Source of the DNA: Firmicutes bacterium UBA5559
Lineage (GTDB): Bacteria; Bacillota; Clostridia; Peptostreptococcales; Anaerovoracaceae
Length of the DNA: 64,000 bases
Assembly (NCBI GenBank): GCA_002425705.1
Contig: DIMT01000010.1
Coordinates: 27,023 to 91,022 of the forward strand
Direction of reading: 5' to 3'
Numbering within the stretch: the first letter of the stretch is position 1; every line of letters starts with the position of its first letter. Made by a program: the position numbers and the translations under genes. Positions 15,201-24,647 of this stretch are shown here, piece after piece. The notes below the pieces were generated by a model that worked only from the letters and a program-made list of their open reading frames with translations, searched no databases and was not told the origin of the DNA.

Positions 15201-16063
15201 TTGATCTGACAGCTATCATCCTGACAAAGAATGAAGAGAAAAATCTCCAGGAATGCATCGATTCGGTCCGGGAGGTGGCGAAGAGAATTGTGGTGGTGGA
15301 TAGTTACAGTACCGACGATACCCTGAAAATAGCAGAAGCAAATGGAGCGGATATCTATCAGCATCCCTTTGAGAATTACGGGAAGCAATTTCAATGGGCA
15401 ATGGATCATACGGATATTGATACAAAATGGATCTTCCGCTTCGATGCCGACGAACGTTTGACAATGGAATCCGCCAAGGAGCTGGAAAAGCTTTGCACAG
15501 ATAACGACGATACTGACGTGAACGGACTTATTTTCACTTTGGAGGTTGTGTTTCTGGGCCGGAAGCTGAAACACGGCGGCACCTATCCCTTTAAAAAGCT
15601 TTGTATTTTTAAAAGGGGGATGGCTTATATGGAGGAACGGTCCATGGATGAACAGATCGTGCTGACGTCGGGCCGGACCGTAGAGATGAAGCAGGTATCC
15701 GAACATCACGATTTTCGGGATCTGACCTTTTGGATTAATAAACATAACTGGTATGCCACCAGGGCAGCCAAGGACTATTTTGATTTCGTCGGGAAAGAGG
15801 ACCTCTACGAAGAATTGGACTTTCCGTCCAAACTCCGCCGTATCGTGAAAAGAAAAATTTATTACCGATTGCCGACGGGGCTGCGATGCTGGTTGTATTT
15901 TGTTTATCGGTATGTCTTGCGCCTCGGATTTTTGGATGGGAAGGAAGGGTTTTTCTACGCGTTTTTTCAGGCATATTGGTATCGGATGCTGGTAGATGCA
16001 AAGATATTTGAAGCAAAAAAAATGAATGCAGCCCTGGTCGATGCCGGGGATCTTAAAGCCTGA
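15197..16063 (+). CDS. GT2-family glycosyltransferase, WaaE/KdtX-like
   Basis: 288 residues. It opens with LTAIILTKNEEKNLQECIDS and has VVVDSYSTDDT and FRFDADER, the GT-A nucleotide-sugar and metal (DxD) motifs. The C-terminal WINKHNWYATRAAKDY block and a hydrophobic tail match the WaaE-like subgroup, which are membrane-associated. It overlaps capG by 4 bases (ATGA), so it is translationally coupled. Sugar specificity unknown. Confidence 0.85.
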   Translation: MIDLTAIILTKNEEKNLQECIDSVREVAKRIVVVDSYSTDDTLKIAEANGADIYQHPFENYGKQFQWAMDHTDIDTKWIFRFDADERLTMESAKELEKLCTDNDDTDVNGLIFTLEVVFLGRKLKHGGTYPFKKLCIFKRGMAYMEERSMDEQIVLTSGRTVEMKQVSEHHDFRDLTFWINKHNWYATRAAKDYFDFVGKEDLYEELDFPSKLRRIVKRKIYYRLPTGLRCWLYFVYRYVLRLGFLDGKEGFFYAFFQAYWYRMLVDAKIFEAKKMNAALVDAGDLKA

Positions 16064-16091
16064 TAGAAAGGCAAAGCAGGGAAGTGAGCCT

Positions 16092-17174
16092 ATGATTGGA
16101 TTGATCGTACCGGCAAATCTGAAATATGCTCCCTATGTACAGCAGTATCTTCGATGCTGTCAAAAAGAAGGAGTGGAAACGGAAATCATTTCCTGGAACA
16201 AATTCGGGATGGAAGAGGAATCGGCCCATGTTTTTCAATGCCGCGTTCAAACCAGCAAGCGGGATTTGTTTTATGGAATTGGCAGATTTTTCACCTGGGT
16301 CAGGTTTGCTGGATTCGCAAAGGGGATTTGCAAGAAAAAGAAATATGATAAACTGATCCTGTTTACGGCCCAATTGGGTGTGTTTCTTGAGCCATTTTTA
16401 GTGAAGCAGTACCCGGGGAAGTACCTGCTGGATATTCGGGATGATTCCCCCATCGTCCATCTTCTGCAGAACCGTCTTAACCAAGTGGTAAACCATGCAG
16501 CAGAAATCGTGGTTTCCTCTCCGGATTTTGATTTCTGGGAAAGCGACAGAAAAGGATGCCTTTGTCACAACGCAGAAGAGGATGCGGCTGCAAATGCCCT
16601 TGACTCCCAACCTCGTCCTTGGTCAAAAGGCCGGTATCGGATTATTTCTATGGGGGATCTGGGCGGATTTGAACTGAATCGCAGACTGGTTGAAGCCTTG
16701 GGAAATGACAGGCGCTTTTCTCTCCTCTATATCGGAAGGGGAAACATTGAAAAAAATAAGCTGGAGGAATTCTCCAGAACCCGCGGATTTGACAGGGTTA
16801 CTTTCTGTGGCAGTTATGAGAAGAAGGATGTGTATGAAACGTACCAGAAGCATGGGGATTTTGTCAACATCATCAGGGAGAAAAATCGATTCAATCATTA
16901 TGCCCTGCCGAACAAATTATATGAAGGTACGATTGCGGGACTTCCGGTTATTACACTGAAGGGAAACCTTTCCCTTACCCGGATGGTTCGTCAGTATTCC
17001 CTGGGAATTGTCTTGGATGAAATGCCGGAATCGGGATTGGGGGATGTCCTTGAAAAATCAATTGAATCCATGGACTTCATTGCTTATTGTCAAGGCCGTC
17101 AGGAATTTTTAAAAATGTTAACCAGAGATCAGAAGCTTTTTCAATCCATGCTAAAAAGCTTTATTGCTGGATAA
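16092..17174 (+). CDS. Putative GT-B glycosyltransferase of the polysaccharide operon
   Basis: 360 residues. The ATG at 16092 follows GGGAAGTGAG. The N-terminal half has LDIRDDSP and the C-terminal half has an RIISMGDLGG strand, LLYIGRGN and NHYALPNKLYEGTIAGLPVI, the last resembling the donor-binding EAxA..P region of GT4-like enzymes. Sequence similarity to named enzymes is weak, so substrate and linkage are unknown. It lies in the middle of the operon between two other transferases. Confidence 0.65.
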   Translation: MIGLIVPANLKYAPYVQQYLRCCQKEGVETEIISWNKFGMEEESAHVFQCRVQTSKRDLFYGIGRFFTWVRFAGFAKGICKKKKYDKLILFTAQLGVFLEPFLVKQYPGKYLLDIRDDSPIVHLLQNRLNQVVNHAAEIVVSSPDFDFWESDRKGCLCHNAEEDAAANALDSQPRPWSKGRYRIISMGDLGGFELNRRLVEALGNDRRFSLLYIGRGNIEKNKLEEFSRTRGFDRVTFCGSYEKKDVYETYQKHGDFVNIIREKNRFNHYALPNKLYEGTIAGLPVITLKGNLSLTRMVRQYSLGIVLDEMPESGLGDVLEKSIESMDFIAYCQGRQEFLKMLTRDQKLFQSMLKSFIAG

Positions 17175-17206
17175 AGGATGGAATGCCGGGAAGGAGCTGG
17201 GCTTCT

Positions 17207-18304
17207 ATGAATATTTGCTTTCTGCTCAATGGATTTTCAGAAAATGGTGGAATCGGAAGGGCGGTGTCCATCCTGGCTGACAGACTGTCTTGGGAAAACA
17301 AGAACAGCATTCATGCTCTCAGCTTCTTTGATGAGGGAAAACCGGACTTTTTCCCTTTGGATGAAAGGATAGCCAGAAGGTTTATTTTTGATAAGCCAAT
17401 CACCATGAAAAAGGCGATGATTGCTGGGGGAGTGGGGAGACTTCGAGGCTATCTGAAGCGGAATCAAATCGATATTCTGGTGGCCTGCGGAGCCCTGTAC
17501 TTCCCATTGTCCATTTTAGCCTGTATGCACCAGAAGACCCGGTGCATATGCTGGGAACATTCCAACATTCATACGATTGAAGATCATGCTTTCCAACGGA
17601 TTTGCCGATGGTCGGGTGCCAAGGCTGCCGATGGGGTTGTTCTCCTGACGAAACGAGATTATGGAAGGTATATAAAAAAATACAAAAGAAAAGGGGTTTA
17701 TCAAATTTATAATCCTATCGATCCAGCCATATCCAAAGGAAATGACGGCTATAGGCCGGATTCGAAGAAAATCATCAGTGCCGGCCGGCTATCCCCACCC
17801 AAAAACTATGAAACTCTTATCGAAATCGCCGGCGTTGTTCTGAGTCATTTTCCTGAGTGGCAATGGGATATTTATGGAGAAGGAGAACTGCATCTGGAAC
17901 TGGATCGCAGAATCCGGGACCGGGGCCTGCAGAACCGACTCTTTCTGAAGGGTCAGCGGGAGAACCTGTATGACCTATATAAAGAGTATTCCTTTCTGGT
18001 AATGACTTCGCTGCGGGAAGGTTTCCCAATGGTATTGTTGGAAGCCGGAGCCAGTTCCCTTCCTCTCATCAGTTTTGATATTGACACCGGGCCGGATGAA
18101 ATCATACAAGATGGGGAAAACGGTTATTTGATAAGCGCCTTTGATCGGGATGAAATGATTGATCGGATCGAAGCCTTGATGCAAGACAGGGAATTGCGTA
18201 TCGCCATGGCTGCCAGCAGCAGAGAACTCATTATGCCCTTTCAGCTGGAAGGCATTCATCATCAATGGCAGGAGATTTTTAACGACCTGGCACCGAAAGG
18301 CTGA
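17207..18304 (+). CDS. GT4-family glycosyltransferase
   Basis: 365 residues. MNICFLLNGFSENGGIGRAV at the N-terminus is a typical GT4 glycine loop (GGIGR). The C-terminal domain has SAGRLSPPKNYETLI, DIYGEGEL and SLREGFPMVLLEAGASSLPL, containing the EGFP..LLEA donor-binding motif. The ATG at 17207 follows AAGGAG at 10 bases; an upstream frame overlapping the previous gene is not needed. It likely adds one residue of the repeat unit on the cytoplasmic face. Confidence 0.87.
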   Translation: MNICFLLNGFSENGGIGRAVSILADRLSWENKNSIHALSFFDEGKPDFFPLDERIARRFIFDKPITMKKAMIAGGVGRLRGYLKRNQIDILVACGALYFPLSILACMHQKTRCICWEHSNIHTIEDHAFQRICRWSGAKAADGVVLLTKRDYGRYIKKYKRKGVYQIYNPIDPAISKGNDGYRPDSKKIISAGRLSPPKNYETLIEIAGVVLSHFPEWQWDIYGEGELHLELDRRIRDRGLQNRLFLKGQRENLYDLYKEYSFLVMTSLREGFPMVLLEAGASSLPLISFDIDTGPDEIIQDGENGYLISAFDRDEMIDRIEALMQDRELRIAMAASSRELIMPFQLEGIHHQWQEIFNDLAPKG

Positions 18305-18327
18305 AGCCAGGGGAAAAGGAGGTTCCT

Positions 18328-19533
18328 ATGGAAAAGGCGACAATCAGTAGTGACTATGCCAGAACCGGGAAATCCCTTACCTTCCTCTTCTGCTTTTACC
18401 TCGTCTTTTGCTTTTATGAACCCTATAGCAATATTCTGGTTGGATCGGTTGGTAAATACCTGATCCTGCTGGTGGTTTTCTGTTTTCTGATCAGCTATAA
18501 GGCGGTGAATATCCATTGGATCCACATCAGCATCATTATGTGGTTTCTATTAAAAATAACCTCGATCTTCTGGGTTTCCCTCAATTATGTCGTTCGCCTC
18601 CATTTGTTTTCTCAGATAGGGATGATTGCCTTGTTCCTTGCCATGACCCTGGTGGTATTTGATGACCGTTTTATTCGTGCTGTTGTTTGCACCACCCTTC
18701 TCAGCAGTGCATCCATGGGATTCCTCAGCCTGTTTTTTAGTGAGCCCTATCTCAATGAATTGTTTAGTGTGAGGCAGGTGCTGACTCTGTTTGGGGCTCA
18801 GAACGATCCAAATGATCAGGCGGCTTTTTTGCTGGTGGGGATTGCTATCGCCTTATATTTTCTCATGAATAAAAGCAAAAAAATTGGCTGGAATCTGTTA
18901 CTGGTATTGATCATGCTGATCAATGCTTATGCGATTTTAAAAACCGGATCCCGGGCTGGCTTGCTAGCCTGCGGATTGATAGCAGTTCTGGGTGTGGTCC
19001 TTCCGGACAGGGGAAGAGGAATGTTATCCCTTCGAACCCTGCGAAATCTTTCCATGGTTTTGCTGTCCGGATTGACTCTTTTCTTATTAGCCCTTCGGTT
19101 TTTACCAGATAATACCTTCGACCGCATATTCCGATTTTCCTCTTATATTGGTGGTAGCGGCCGGAGCATGCTATGGGAAAATGCCCTTGAGATTTTCTTT
19201 CACAATCCCTTTTTCGGAGGAGGATGGGGCTCTTATTGGGGATACAATGGCGTTTACAGTGCCGTCCACAATACCTTCATAAGTACTCTGACGGATGGGG
19301 GGATTATCGGGTTTTCCCTCCTTTTTGTTCCGGTTTTTGCCATAATCCTAAAATCTTTCAAAAGAGGCAATCTTCTGTCATTGCTGATTCTGCTCAGTGG
19401 TGTCCTCCCTTCCTTGTTTTTGGATGCCATTAATAAACGATTTTTTTGGAATGCCCTTATCATCGGATTTATGCTGATCCTGAATTATAACTATAAGAAA
19501 AAGCTGGAGAAAAAACAGCAAAATAGTTATTAA
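18328..19533 (+). CDS. wzy: O-antigen polymerase/ligase family protein (Wzy)
   Basis: 401 residues with about ten hydrophobic segments. The signature loop contains LKTGSRAGLLA and, near 290-315, NPFFGGGWGSYWG followed by AVHNTFIS, matching the Wzy_C/O-antigen ligase family. In a Wzx/Wzy pathway it polymerises undecaprenyl-linked repeat units outside the membrane. It is the last gene of the 10697-19533 operon and the only polymerase candidate in the locus. Confidence 0.85.
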   Translation: MEKATISSDYARTGKSLTFLFCFYLVFCFYEPYSNILVGSVGKYLILLVVFCFLISYKAVNIHWIHISIIMWFLLKITSIFWVSLNYVVRLHLFSQIGMIALFLAMTLVVFDDRFIRAVVCTTLLSSASMGFLSLFFSEPYLNELFSVRQVLTLFGAQNDPNDQAAFLLVGIAIALYFLMNKSKKIGWNLLLVLIMLINAYAILKTGSRAGLLACGLIAVLGVVLPDRGRGMLSLRTLRNLSMVLLSGLTLFLLALRFLPDNTFDRIFRFSSYIGGSGRSMLWENALEIFFHNPFFGGGWGSYWGYNGVYSAVHNTFISTLTDGGIIGFSLLFVPVFAIILKSFKRGNLLSLLILLSGVLPSLFLDAINKRFFWNALIIGFMLILNYNYKKKLEKKQQNSY

Positions 19534-19585
19534 ATTCCTCTTCTCATCTTCACCCGTTCTTCACAAACACATCGGTTTATGTCGA

Positions 19586-19610
19586 AAACCTCTTGCAATG
19601 CAAGGGGTTT
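19586..19610 (+). terminator. Hairpin after wzy, possible weak terminator
   Basis: AAACCTCTTGC and GCAAGGGGTTT form an 11-bp stem (one G-U) with loop AAT. Only a short T stretch (CCATTTTA) follows, so termination may be partial. Confidence 0.5.
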
Positions 19611-19643
19611 CCATTTTATGTAAAAAATGACGAACGAAAAAAG

Positions 19644-19672
19644 TTGACTTTAGTACCGCAACATTATATTTT
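19644..19672 (+). promoter_or_regulatory. Candidate promoter of the second beta-helix gene
   Basis: TTGACT at 19644-19649 followed 17 bases later by TATTTT (19667-19672); TATATT two bases earlier is the alternative -10. No c-di-GMP aptamer is seen in this leader, unlike the paralogue at 9073. Confidence 0.5.
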
Positions 19673-19748
19673 GTTTATGGTAGAACAAGCGAAGCCGCTT
19701 GAGAAAGGAAGATAGAATATTAGAAGCAATAAAAGAAAGGGATAATCT

Positions 19749-21551
19749 ATGATTCAGAAAAAAACAAGAAACGAAAAGAGTAAGCGATTGAAAGCGCTAA
19801 GAAAAACAAAATTATTTACGGCATTAACTTCACTGATGCTGGTGATGACGGTTCTGGTGACCGGTTTCGCCGGATCGAATGCCGCACAGGCAAGTGAGTT
19901 GAATATTTCTCAGGCGGATCTTCAGGCAGCGGTAGCCTATAGCCAGAAATACCCGGTATCCCTCCAGGTTGATGGTCAGAAGATCCAATCCGATGTCTCA
20001 CCGGTCATCCTGCAGGACAGAACGCTGATTCCGGTCCGGGCTGTCTTTGAAGATATGGGAGCTACGGTAACCTGGGATAAAATAAAGCGACAGGCTAGGA
20101 TAACGACAGAAGATTCGGTGGTGGTTCTGACCATTGGATCCAATAAGGCAGTAGTCAATGGGAAAACCAGATATCTGGACGTGCCTTCTTTAATCGTCAG
20201 CGACAGAACCCTGATTCCGGTCCGATTTGTTGGAGAGCAGTTGGGGTTTGACATCGGCTGGAAGAGTAAAAGCCGAACCGTTACCATCAGTTCCACAGGG
20301 ACTGCAGCGGGTGGAACAACAGGATCTGTTCCCCAGCCCCCGGTAATCAATCCAACTCCCCCCGTTCAGGAACCGGTAACCCCTCCGGTTGTTATTGAAA
20401 AGCCAGTCACTCCACCGACAACTACAGAACCTACAGTACCAACTGTACCTTCAACTGCCAAGAACCTGTACTACGTTGCTACAAACGGCAGCGACTCCAA
20501 TAACGGCTCAGCAGCCACTCCTTTCAGAACCATTCAGAAGGCTGCCAACACAGCAAAGGCCGGGGACGTGGTGCTGATTCGAGGCGGTACATACAACGAG
20601 AAGGTGAAGCCGGCTAATTCCGGAAATGCCACGGACGGTTATATCACTTTTATGAATTATAATGGAGAAACGGTAACGATTGATGGCAATGGCATCTCTG
20701 TTGCAAAAGGTACCGCTCTCTTCGACGTAGCCTATAAAAGCTATATAAAGGTAGAAGGCTTGAGGATCATCAACTCCTCCTGGACCGGATTCGGTAGCCC
20801 CTATGCTTCCCCTGGATCCACCCGAAATATTATTATCCGGGATTGCTTCATCTCCAATACAAAAAGTTCCGGTATCAACCTGAGTTATGCGAAGGATGTA
20901 GTAATCGACGGGAACACCATCGAATACGCCAATACTCTGCCTGCGACCCAGGGAGGATCCGATGAAGCGCTGACTGTAGGAGCAACCGATGGATTCGTCA
21001 TCAGCAACAACAAGCTGTCCCATATGGGCAAAGAAGGAATCGATGCCAAGGGCGGAGCAAATAATGGAAAGATTTTCGGAAATGTCATCGAAGCTCCCCC
21101 TATTATGGGAATCTACATTGATGCGTTCCATGCGGATCAGCGCAACATTGAGATTTATAACAATACCATCAACAATGCAGTCCACAATGGAATCGTTCTG
21201 GCTATTGAATACAATGGTACCCTCTCCGATATCAACATTCATAACAACACCATCAACAAGGCAAAGAGAGGAATCAGCATCACCACTTATGGTTCGTCCC
21301 CTTATGTGATGAATAATATTGTCATCAATAAAAATATCATCAATGGAACCACCATCTGTGGTGTGGACCTGTCCAACGATCAGGCAAAGAATGTGACCAT
21401 CACCGGCAATACCTTTGCAGGTACCAGCACTTCTGTGCCGATTCTAAACAATGGTGGTTATGTTCCATCCAATGGCTTCATTATTGGGGACAATCTGCTT
21501 AACCGGGTGGTATCCGGACACCCTACTGGCACCAATTACACTGTAATTTAG
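19749..21551 (+). CDS. Exported beta-helix protein with copper-amine-oxidase-N/stalk domain
   Basis: 600 residues. The signal peptide ends near NAAQAS (~48-53). Residues about 70-185 form a stalk/CuAO-N1 module with two DRTLIPVR motifs (DRTLIPVRAVFEDMG, DRTLIPVRFVGEQLG). A proline-rich linker follows, then a beta-helix from about 235 starting YYVATNGSDSNNGS that is nearly the same as the protein at 9073 (shared runs such as NSSWTGFGSPYASPGSTRN and NAVHNGIVLAIEYNGTLSD). The two genes differ mainly in the N-terminal module. GAAAGGG precedes the ATG. It likely acts on or binds the cell-surface polymer; no catalytic role can be shown. Confidence 0.85.
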   Translation: MIQKKTRNEKSKRLKALRKTKLFTALTSLMLVMTVLVTGFAGSNAAQASELNISQADLQAAVAYSQKYPVSLQVDGQKIQSDVSPVILQDRTLIPVRAVFEDMGATVTWDKIKRQARITTEDSVVVLTIGSNKAVVNGKTRYLDVPSLIVSDRTLIPVRFVGEQLGFDIGWKSKSRTVTISSTGTAAGGTTGSVPQPPVINPTPPVQEPVTPPVVIEKPVTPPTTTEPTVPTVPSTAKNLYYVATNGSDSNNGSAATPFRTIQKAANTAKAGDVVLIRGGTYNEKVKPANSGNATDGYITFMNYNGETVTIDGNGISVAKGTALFDVAYKSYIKVEGLRIINSSWTGFGSPYASPGSTRNIIIRDCFISNTKSSGINLSYAKDVVIDGNTIEYANTLPATQGGSDEALTVGATDGFVISNNKLSHMGKEGIDAKGGANNGKIFGNVIEAPPIMGIYIDAFHADQRNIEIYNNTINNAVHNGIVLAIEYNGTLSDINIHNNTINKAKRGISITTYGSSPYVMNNIVINKNIINGTTICGVDLSNDQAKNVTITGNTFAGTSTSVPILNNGGYVPSNGFIIGDNLLNRVVSGHPTGTNYTVI

Positions 21552-21570
21552 ACTTTTCAACTAGTAACTT

Positions 21571-21615
21571 CGACAAGGCAGGCCGATTATAAGTCGGTCT
21601 GTCTTGTCGTTTTTG
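21571..21615 (+). terminator. Terminator after the second beta-helix gene
   Basis: A 16-bp stem (CGACAAGGCAGGCCGA with TCGGTCTGTCTTGTCG, two G-U pairs), 7-base loop and T run. Very strong. Confidence 0.93.
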
Positions 21616-21758
21616 AAGAAATAAATGGATAACTGGGGAAGGCTGTTGTTTTTTTGTAGCATCGGGGAAAAACATGGGTTTAACAATAACATTCTGACTA
21701 TTGATGGATGTGATATACTTCAAGCGAAATCAGTACTTAATCATTTGGAGGTGGAAAC

Positions 21759-24611
21759 ATGGATAGGATAAGGAATAATAAAGCTCTATGTTTTTTAGTG
21801 GCACTGTTCCTGATCATTGGTTTGATGCCTATGACCGGAACGGCATATGCGGTAAGTTCGTATCAGTCTGATGATACTCTGAGGAATCAGGAATTGACCC
21901 GAATCAGCATCACTGCGGATCTGCACCTACTTCAGGATAACCGGGCTCGCTTTGAGGCCTACCTGATAGGGATACAGGGTTTTAATCCGGATATGGTCAT
22001 CTTTTGCGGCGATCAATTTGAGGGGAATTATACACCTCCGGAAGAAGGCGATTATTCCTCAGCAGCAGCGATTGATTGGGACTTTGCAGACCCTTCCAGT
22101 GGGACATTGCCTACCAACCCCTATGACGAAATTAAAACAATTGCAGACCATTATCTGCCAGGTGTTCCTCTGATCTTTGTTCGGGGCAACAATGACTACT
22201 TTAACGGAAACGATTATGATCAGTTTGCTGGATTTGGTCCATACCCCATTCAGCACTATGGACTGGTAAAGACTAAATATGTGGATGTTTTCCGGTTTGG
22301 GGCACCCAATGGAGATGACCCTGACTTTAAATATAGCAGCGATCAAATCACAGCACTTAATGATTATTTGGCAAATCGGTCCGACAAATCGAAATTAGTA
22401 CTGGTATCGGGCCATTATCCGATTGATGACGATAAATTAACACCAACGAATAACAAGACTTACTTTCGGAACGCTGGAAACTCGAATCAGGTGAAAGATG
22501 TTTTGGAAGAATATGACCAGCCGGTGGTCTTTCTATGGAGTCATAACCATGATACCGGACCGGTATTGGAAGAACACATCTTTAGAACTTACGGGACCGG
22601 CTATTATACTATGAATTCTGGAGCGGTTGGTTACAAAGATACGATGGATTACACCCAAGGCATTAATATGGTATTGGGTTCAAATGGCCGCATGATTGAT
22701 TTCACAATGGCCCGGTATGACTTGATGGGGAATGCCGAACCTTTGTATTCTGGGGCTATGGGGTTTCCCGAGGTAGAACAATTTTGGGGAGACGGTACGA
22801 AAGACAAGCCCTACCTGATTGATTCTGCTGAAAACCTCCGATACCTTGCACTGATGGTGAACAACGGAGAAAAATATTCCGGAAAACACTTCCGACAGAC
22901 GGATGATATTGACTTATCCGGGGATAACTGGAAGCCCATCGGAAAGTATGTTTCCTCCAGCCCCCCTAACGATACCAGGAACCGCCAATTTTCAGGAATC
23001 TATGATGGGAACGGCTGCATCATCTCTGGTCTGACAATAGAACAGAACCTGGTCGGATCTCCTATTATTAATAAAGGCTACGGCTTATTCGGATTCTTGA
23101 CCGGTGAGGTTCGTAACTTAGGAATGACTGATATAAATATCAACGCTGAGATCTCAGGAAGCTACAATATGTATGCCGGAGGGATAGCCGGATACGTCGG
23201 TTATTATGATACGTATGCAGGATTTATTGAAAACTGTTTCGTGAGTGGCAATATACAGGCTGAAGCAAGATTGAGAAGCTGTGCTGGTGGTCTTGCCGGT
23301 TATTTAAGAAGAGGAGAAATCCTTAATTCTTGTTCATCGGTGGGTGTAAGTAATATTCCGGGTATTGACTACAGCGGAGCCGGCGGCTTAATCGGATATC
23401 GTGAAATTCCTGCAGATGGATACATTATAAATGGTTACTGGGATACCTCCATGACGGACATCTATGGCGTTACTCATAATAATATCACAGTGGGTCTTTC
23501 CATCGCAGGGATAACAACGGATCAGATGAAGCTAACAACCTTTATTGATCTTCTGAATCAGAATGCATCAATTTTAGGAGATGGTTATACTTCGTGGATG
23601 TCCGACCAGTACACCAACCTGAACAACGGATACCCCATCCACGAGAGAGAAGTTTTACTAGAGCCAATCATTGCAACAAATCCTACAGATACTGCCTCCT
23701 TGGTCAATGGGGAAACCGTACAGGTTACAATCAGTTCCATAATACCGACATCAAGCATTTGGTACACGACAGATGGAACCAATCCGGAAGATAGCTTGTC
23801 GAGAATCGAATACACCAGTCCCTTCTCCTTGTCGGCTGCTAGTACGGCTGAAGTAACAAAGACCATAAAGGCAGTGACCACCAATGGCAACGGCACATAC
23901 TCAACGATTGCTGTTAAGCTGGTTAAATTTCTGGCTGTACCCACGAGTCCTGGCGGAGGGACCGGTGGTGGTAGTTCTGGTGGCGGATCTGGTGGCGGGG
24001 GCGGTGCCACTATCCCAATTCCTGAAGGTACGCCACCCCTTGTAGTGCTTCCGATGCCTGATATTTCAGACATCACCGGACACTGGGCTGAATCCGGTAT
24101 ACGAAAGGCATTCGGACTAGGGTTTATTAATGGATACATCGATAAGACCTTCCGCCCTGAGAGGCAGATTACTAGGGCAGAATTCCTGACTATGCTGGTA
24201 AAGGCTTTAGGAATGACTACGCCAAAAGCCATCAGTTGGGATGATGTGAATCGACACTGGGCTAAAGAACAAATTCAGATTGCAGCTGAAAACGACATCG
24301 TTGAAGGCTTGAGCAACAACCTCTTCGGCCCGGATGAAATCATTACAAGAGAACAAATGGCGGTAATGCTGGCACGGGCTATGAAACTGAGTGCTGGGGA
24401 ACAAAAAAACAACTTCCGGGACGGAAAAGATATATCGAACTGGGCAATCAATGAAATTGATGCGGCAACTCAGTGGAAGCTGATTCAGGGTTATGAAGAT
24501 TCAACCTTCCGGCCCCAGGGACCAGCCACCAGAGCGGAAGCCGTAGAAATCATCATCAGGGCTCTGGCGTATCAGGAAAATTTGGATCAGAGCGTTACAG
24601 GAGCCCAATGA
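21759..24611 (+). CDS. SLH-anchored metallophosphoesterase with GLUG-like and CHB_HEX-like regions
   Basis: 950 residues. A signal peptide (1-31, ends AYAV) is followed by a calcineurin-type metallophosphoesterase at 45-320 with all metal motifs: D54/H56 in TADLHLL, D85 in CGDQ, N145 in RGNND, H219 in SGHYP, H262/H264 in SHNHD. Residues about 350-620 hold GLUG-like repeats (FSGIYDGNGCIISGL, YAGGIAGYVG, CAGGLAGYLRRG). About 645-720 resembles the chitobiase C-terminal fold (IWYTTDGTNPEDS). A Gly/Ser linker leads to three SLH domains (about 768-945; ITGHWAES, VNRHWAKEQI, ISNWAINEID). It should sit on the S-layer/secondary wall polymer. GGAGGTGG precedes the ATG. The substrate is unknown. Confidence 0.88.
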   Translation: MDRIRNNKALCFLVALFLIIGLMPMTGTAYAVSSYQSDDTLRNQELTRISITADLHLLQDNRARFEAYLIGIQGFNPDMVIFCGDQFEGNYTPPEEGDYSSAAAIDWDFADPSSGTLPTNPYDEIKTIADHYLPGVPLIFVRGNNDYFNGNDYDQFAGFGPYPIQHYGLVKTKYVDVFRFGAPNGDDPDFKYSSDQITALNDYLANRSDKSKLVLVSGHYPIDDDKLTPTNNKTYFRNAGNSNQVKDVLEEYDQPVVFLWSHNHDTGPVLEEHIFRTYGTGYYTMNSGAVGYKDTMDYTQGINMVLGSNGRMIDFTMARYDLMGNAEPLYSGAMGFPEVEQFWGDGTKDKPYLIDSAENLRYLALMVNNGEKYSGKHFRQTDDIDLSGDNWKPIGKYVSSSPPNDTRNRQFSGIYDGNGCIISGLTIEQNLVGSPIINKGYGLFGFLTGEVRNLGMTDININAEISGSYNMYAGGIAGYVGYYDTYAGFIENCFVSGNIQAEARLRSCAGGLAGYLRRGEILNSCSSVGVSNIPGIDYSGAGGLIGYREIPADGYIINGYWDTSMTDIYGVTHNNITVGLSIAGITTDQMKLTTFIDLLNQNASILGDGYTSWMSDQYTNLNNGYPIHEREVLLEPIIATNPTDTASLVNGETVQVTISSIIPTSSIWYTTDGTNPEDSLSRIEYTSPFSLSAASTAEVTKTIKAVTTNGNGTYSTIAVKLVKFLAVPTSPGGGTGGGSSGGGSGGGGGATIPIPEGTPPLVVLPMPDISDITGHWAESGIRKAFGLGFINGYIDKTFRPERQITRAEFLTMLVKALGMTTPKAISWDDVNRHWAKEQIQIAAENDIVEGLSNNLFGPDEIITREQMAVMLARAMKLSAGEQKNNFRDGKDISNWAINEIDAATQWKLIQGYEDSTFRPQGPATRAEAVEIIIRALAYQENLDQSVTGAQ

Positions 24612-24647
24612 AACTGACCCATCCGGGGCAAAGGGGGTGGATACGTG

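Noticed and set aside
19534..19748. Second c-di-GMP riboswitch before the paralogous beta-helix gene
   Set aside because: None of the GEMM core blocks (GCAAAC, GGACGCAAAGCC, CCGGGTT) occur here.
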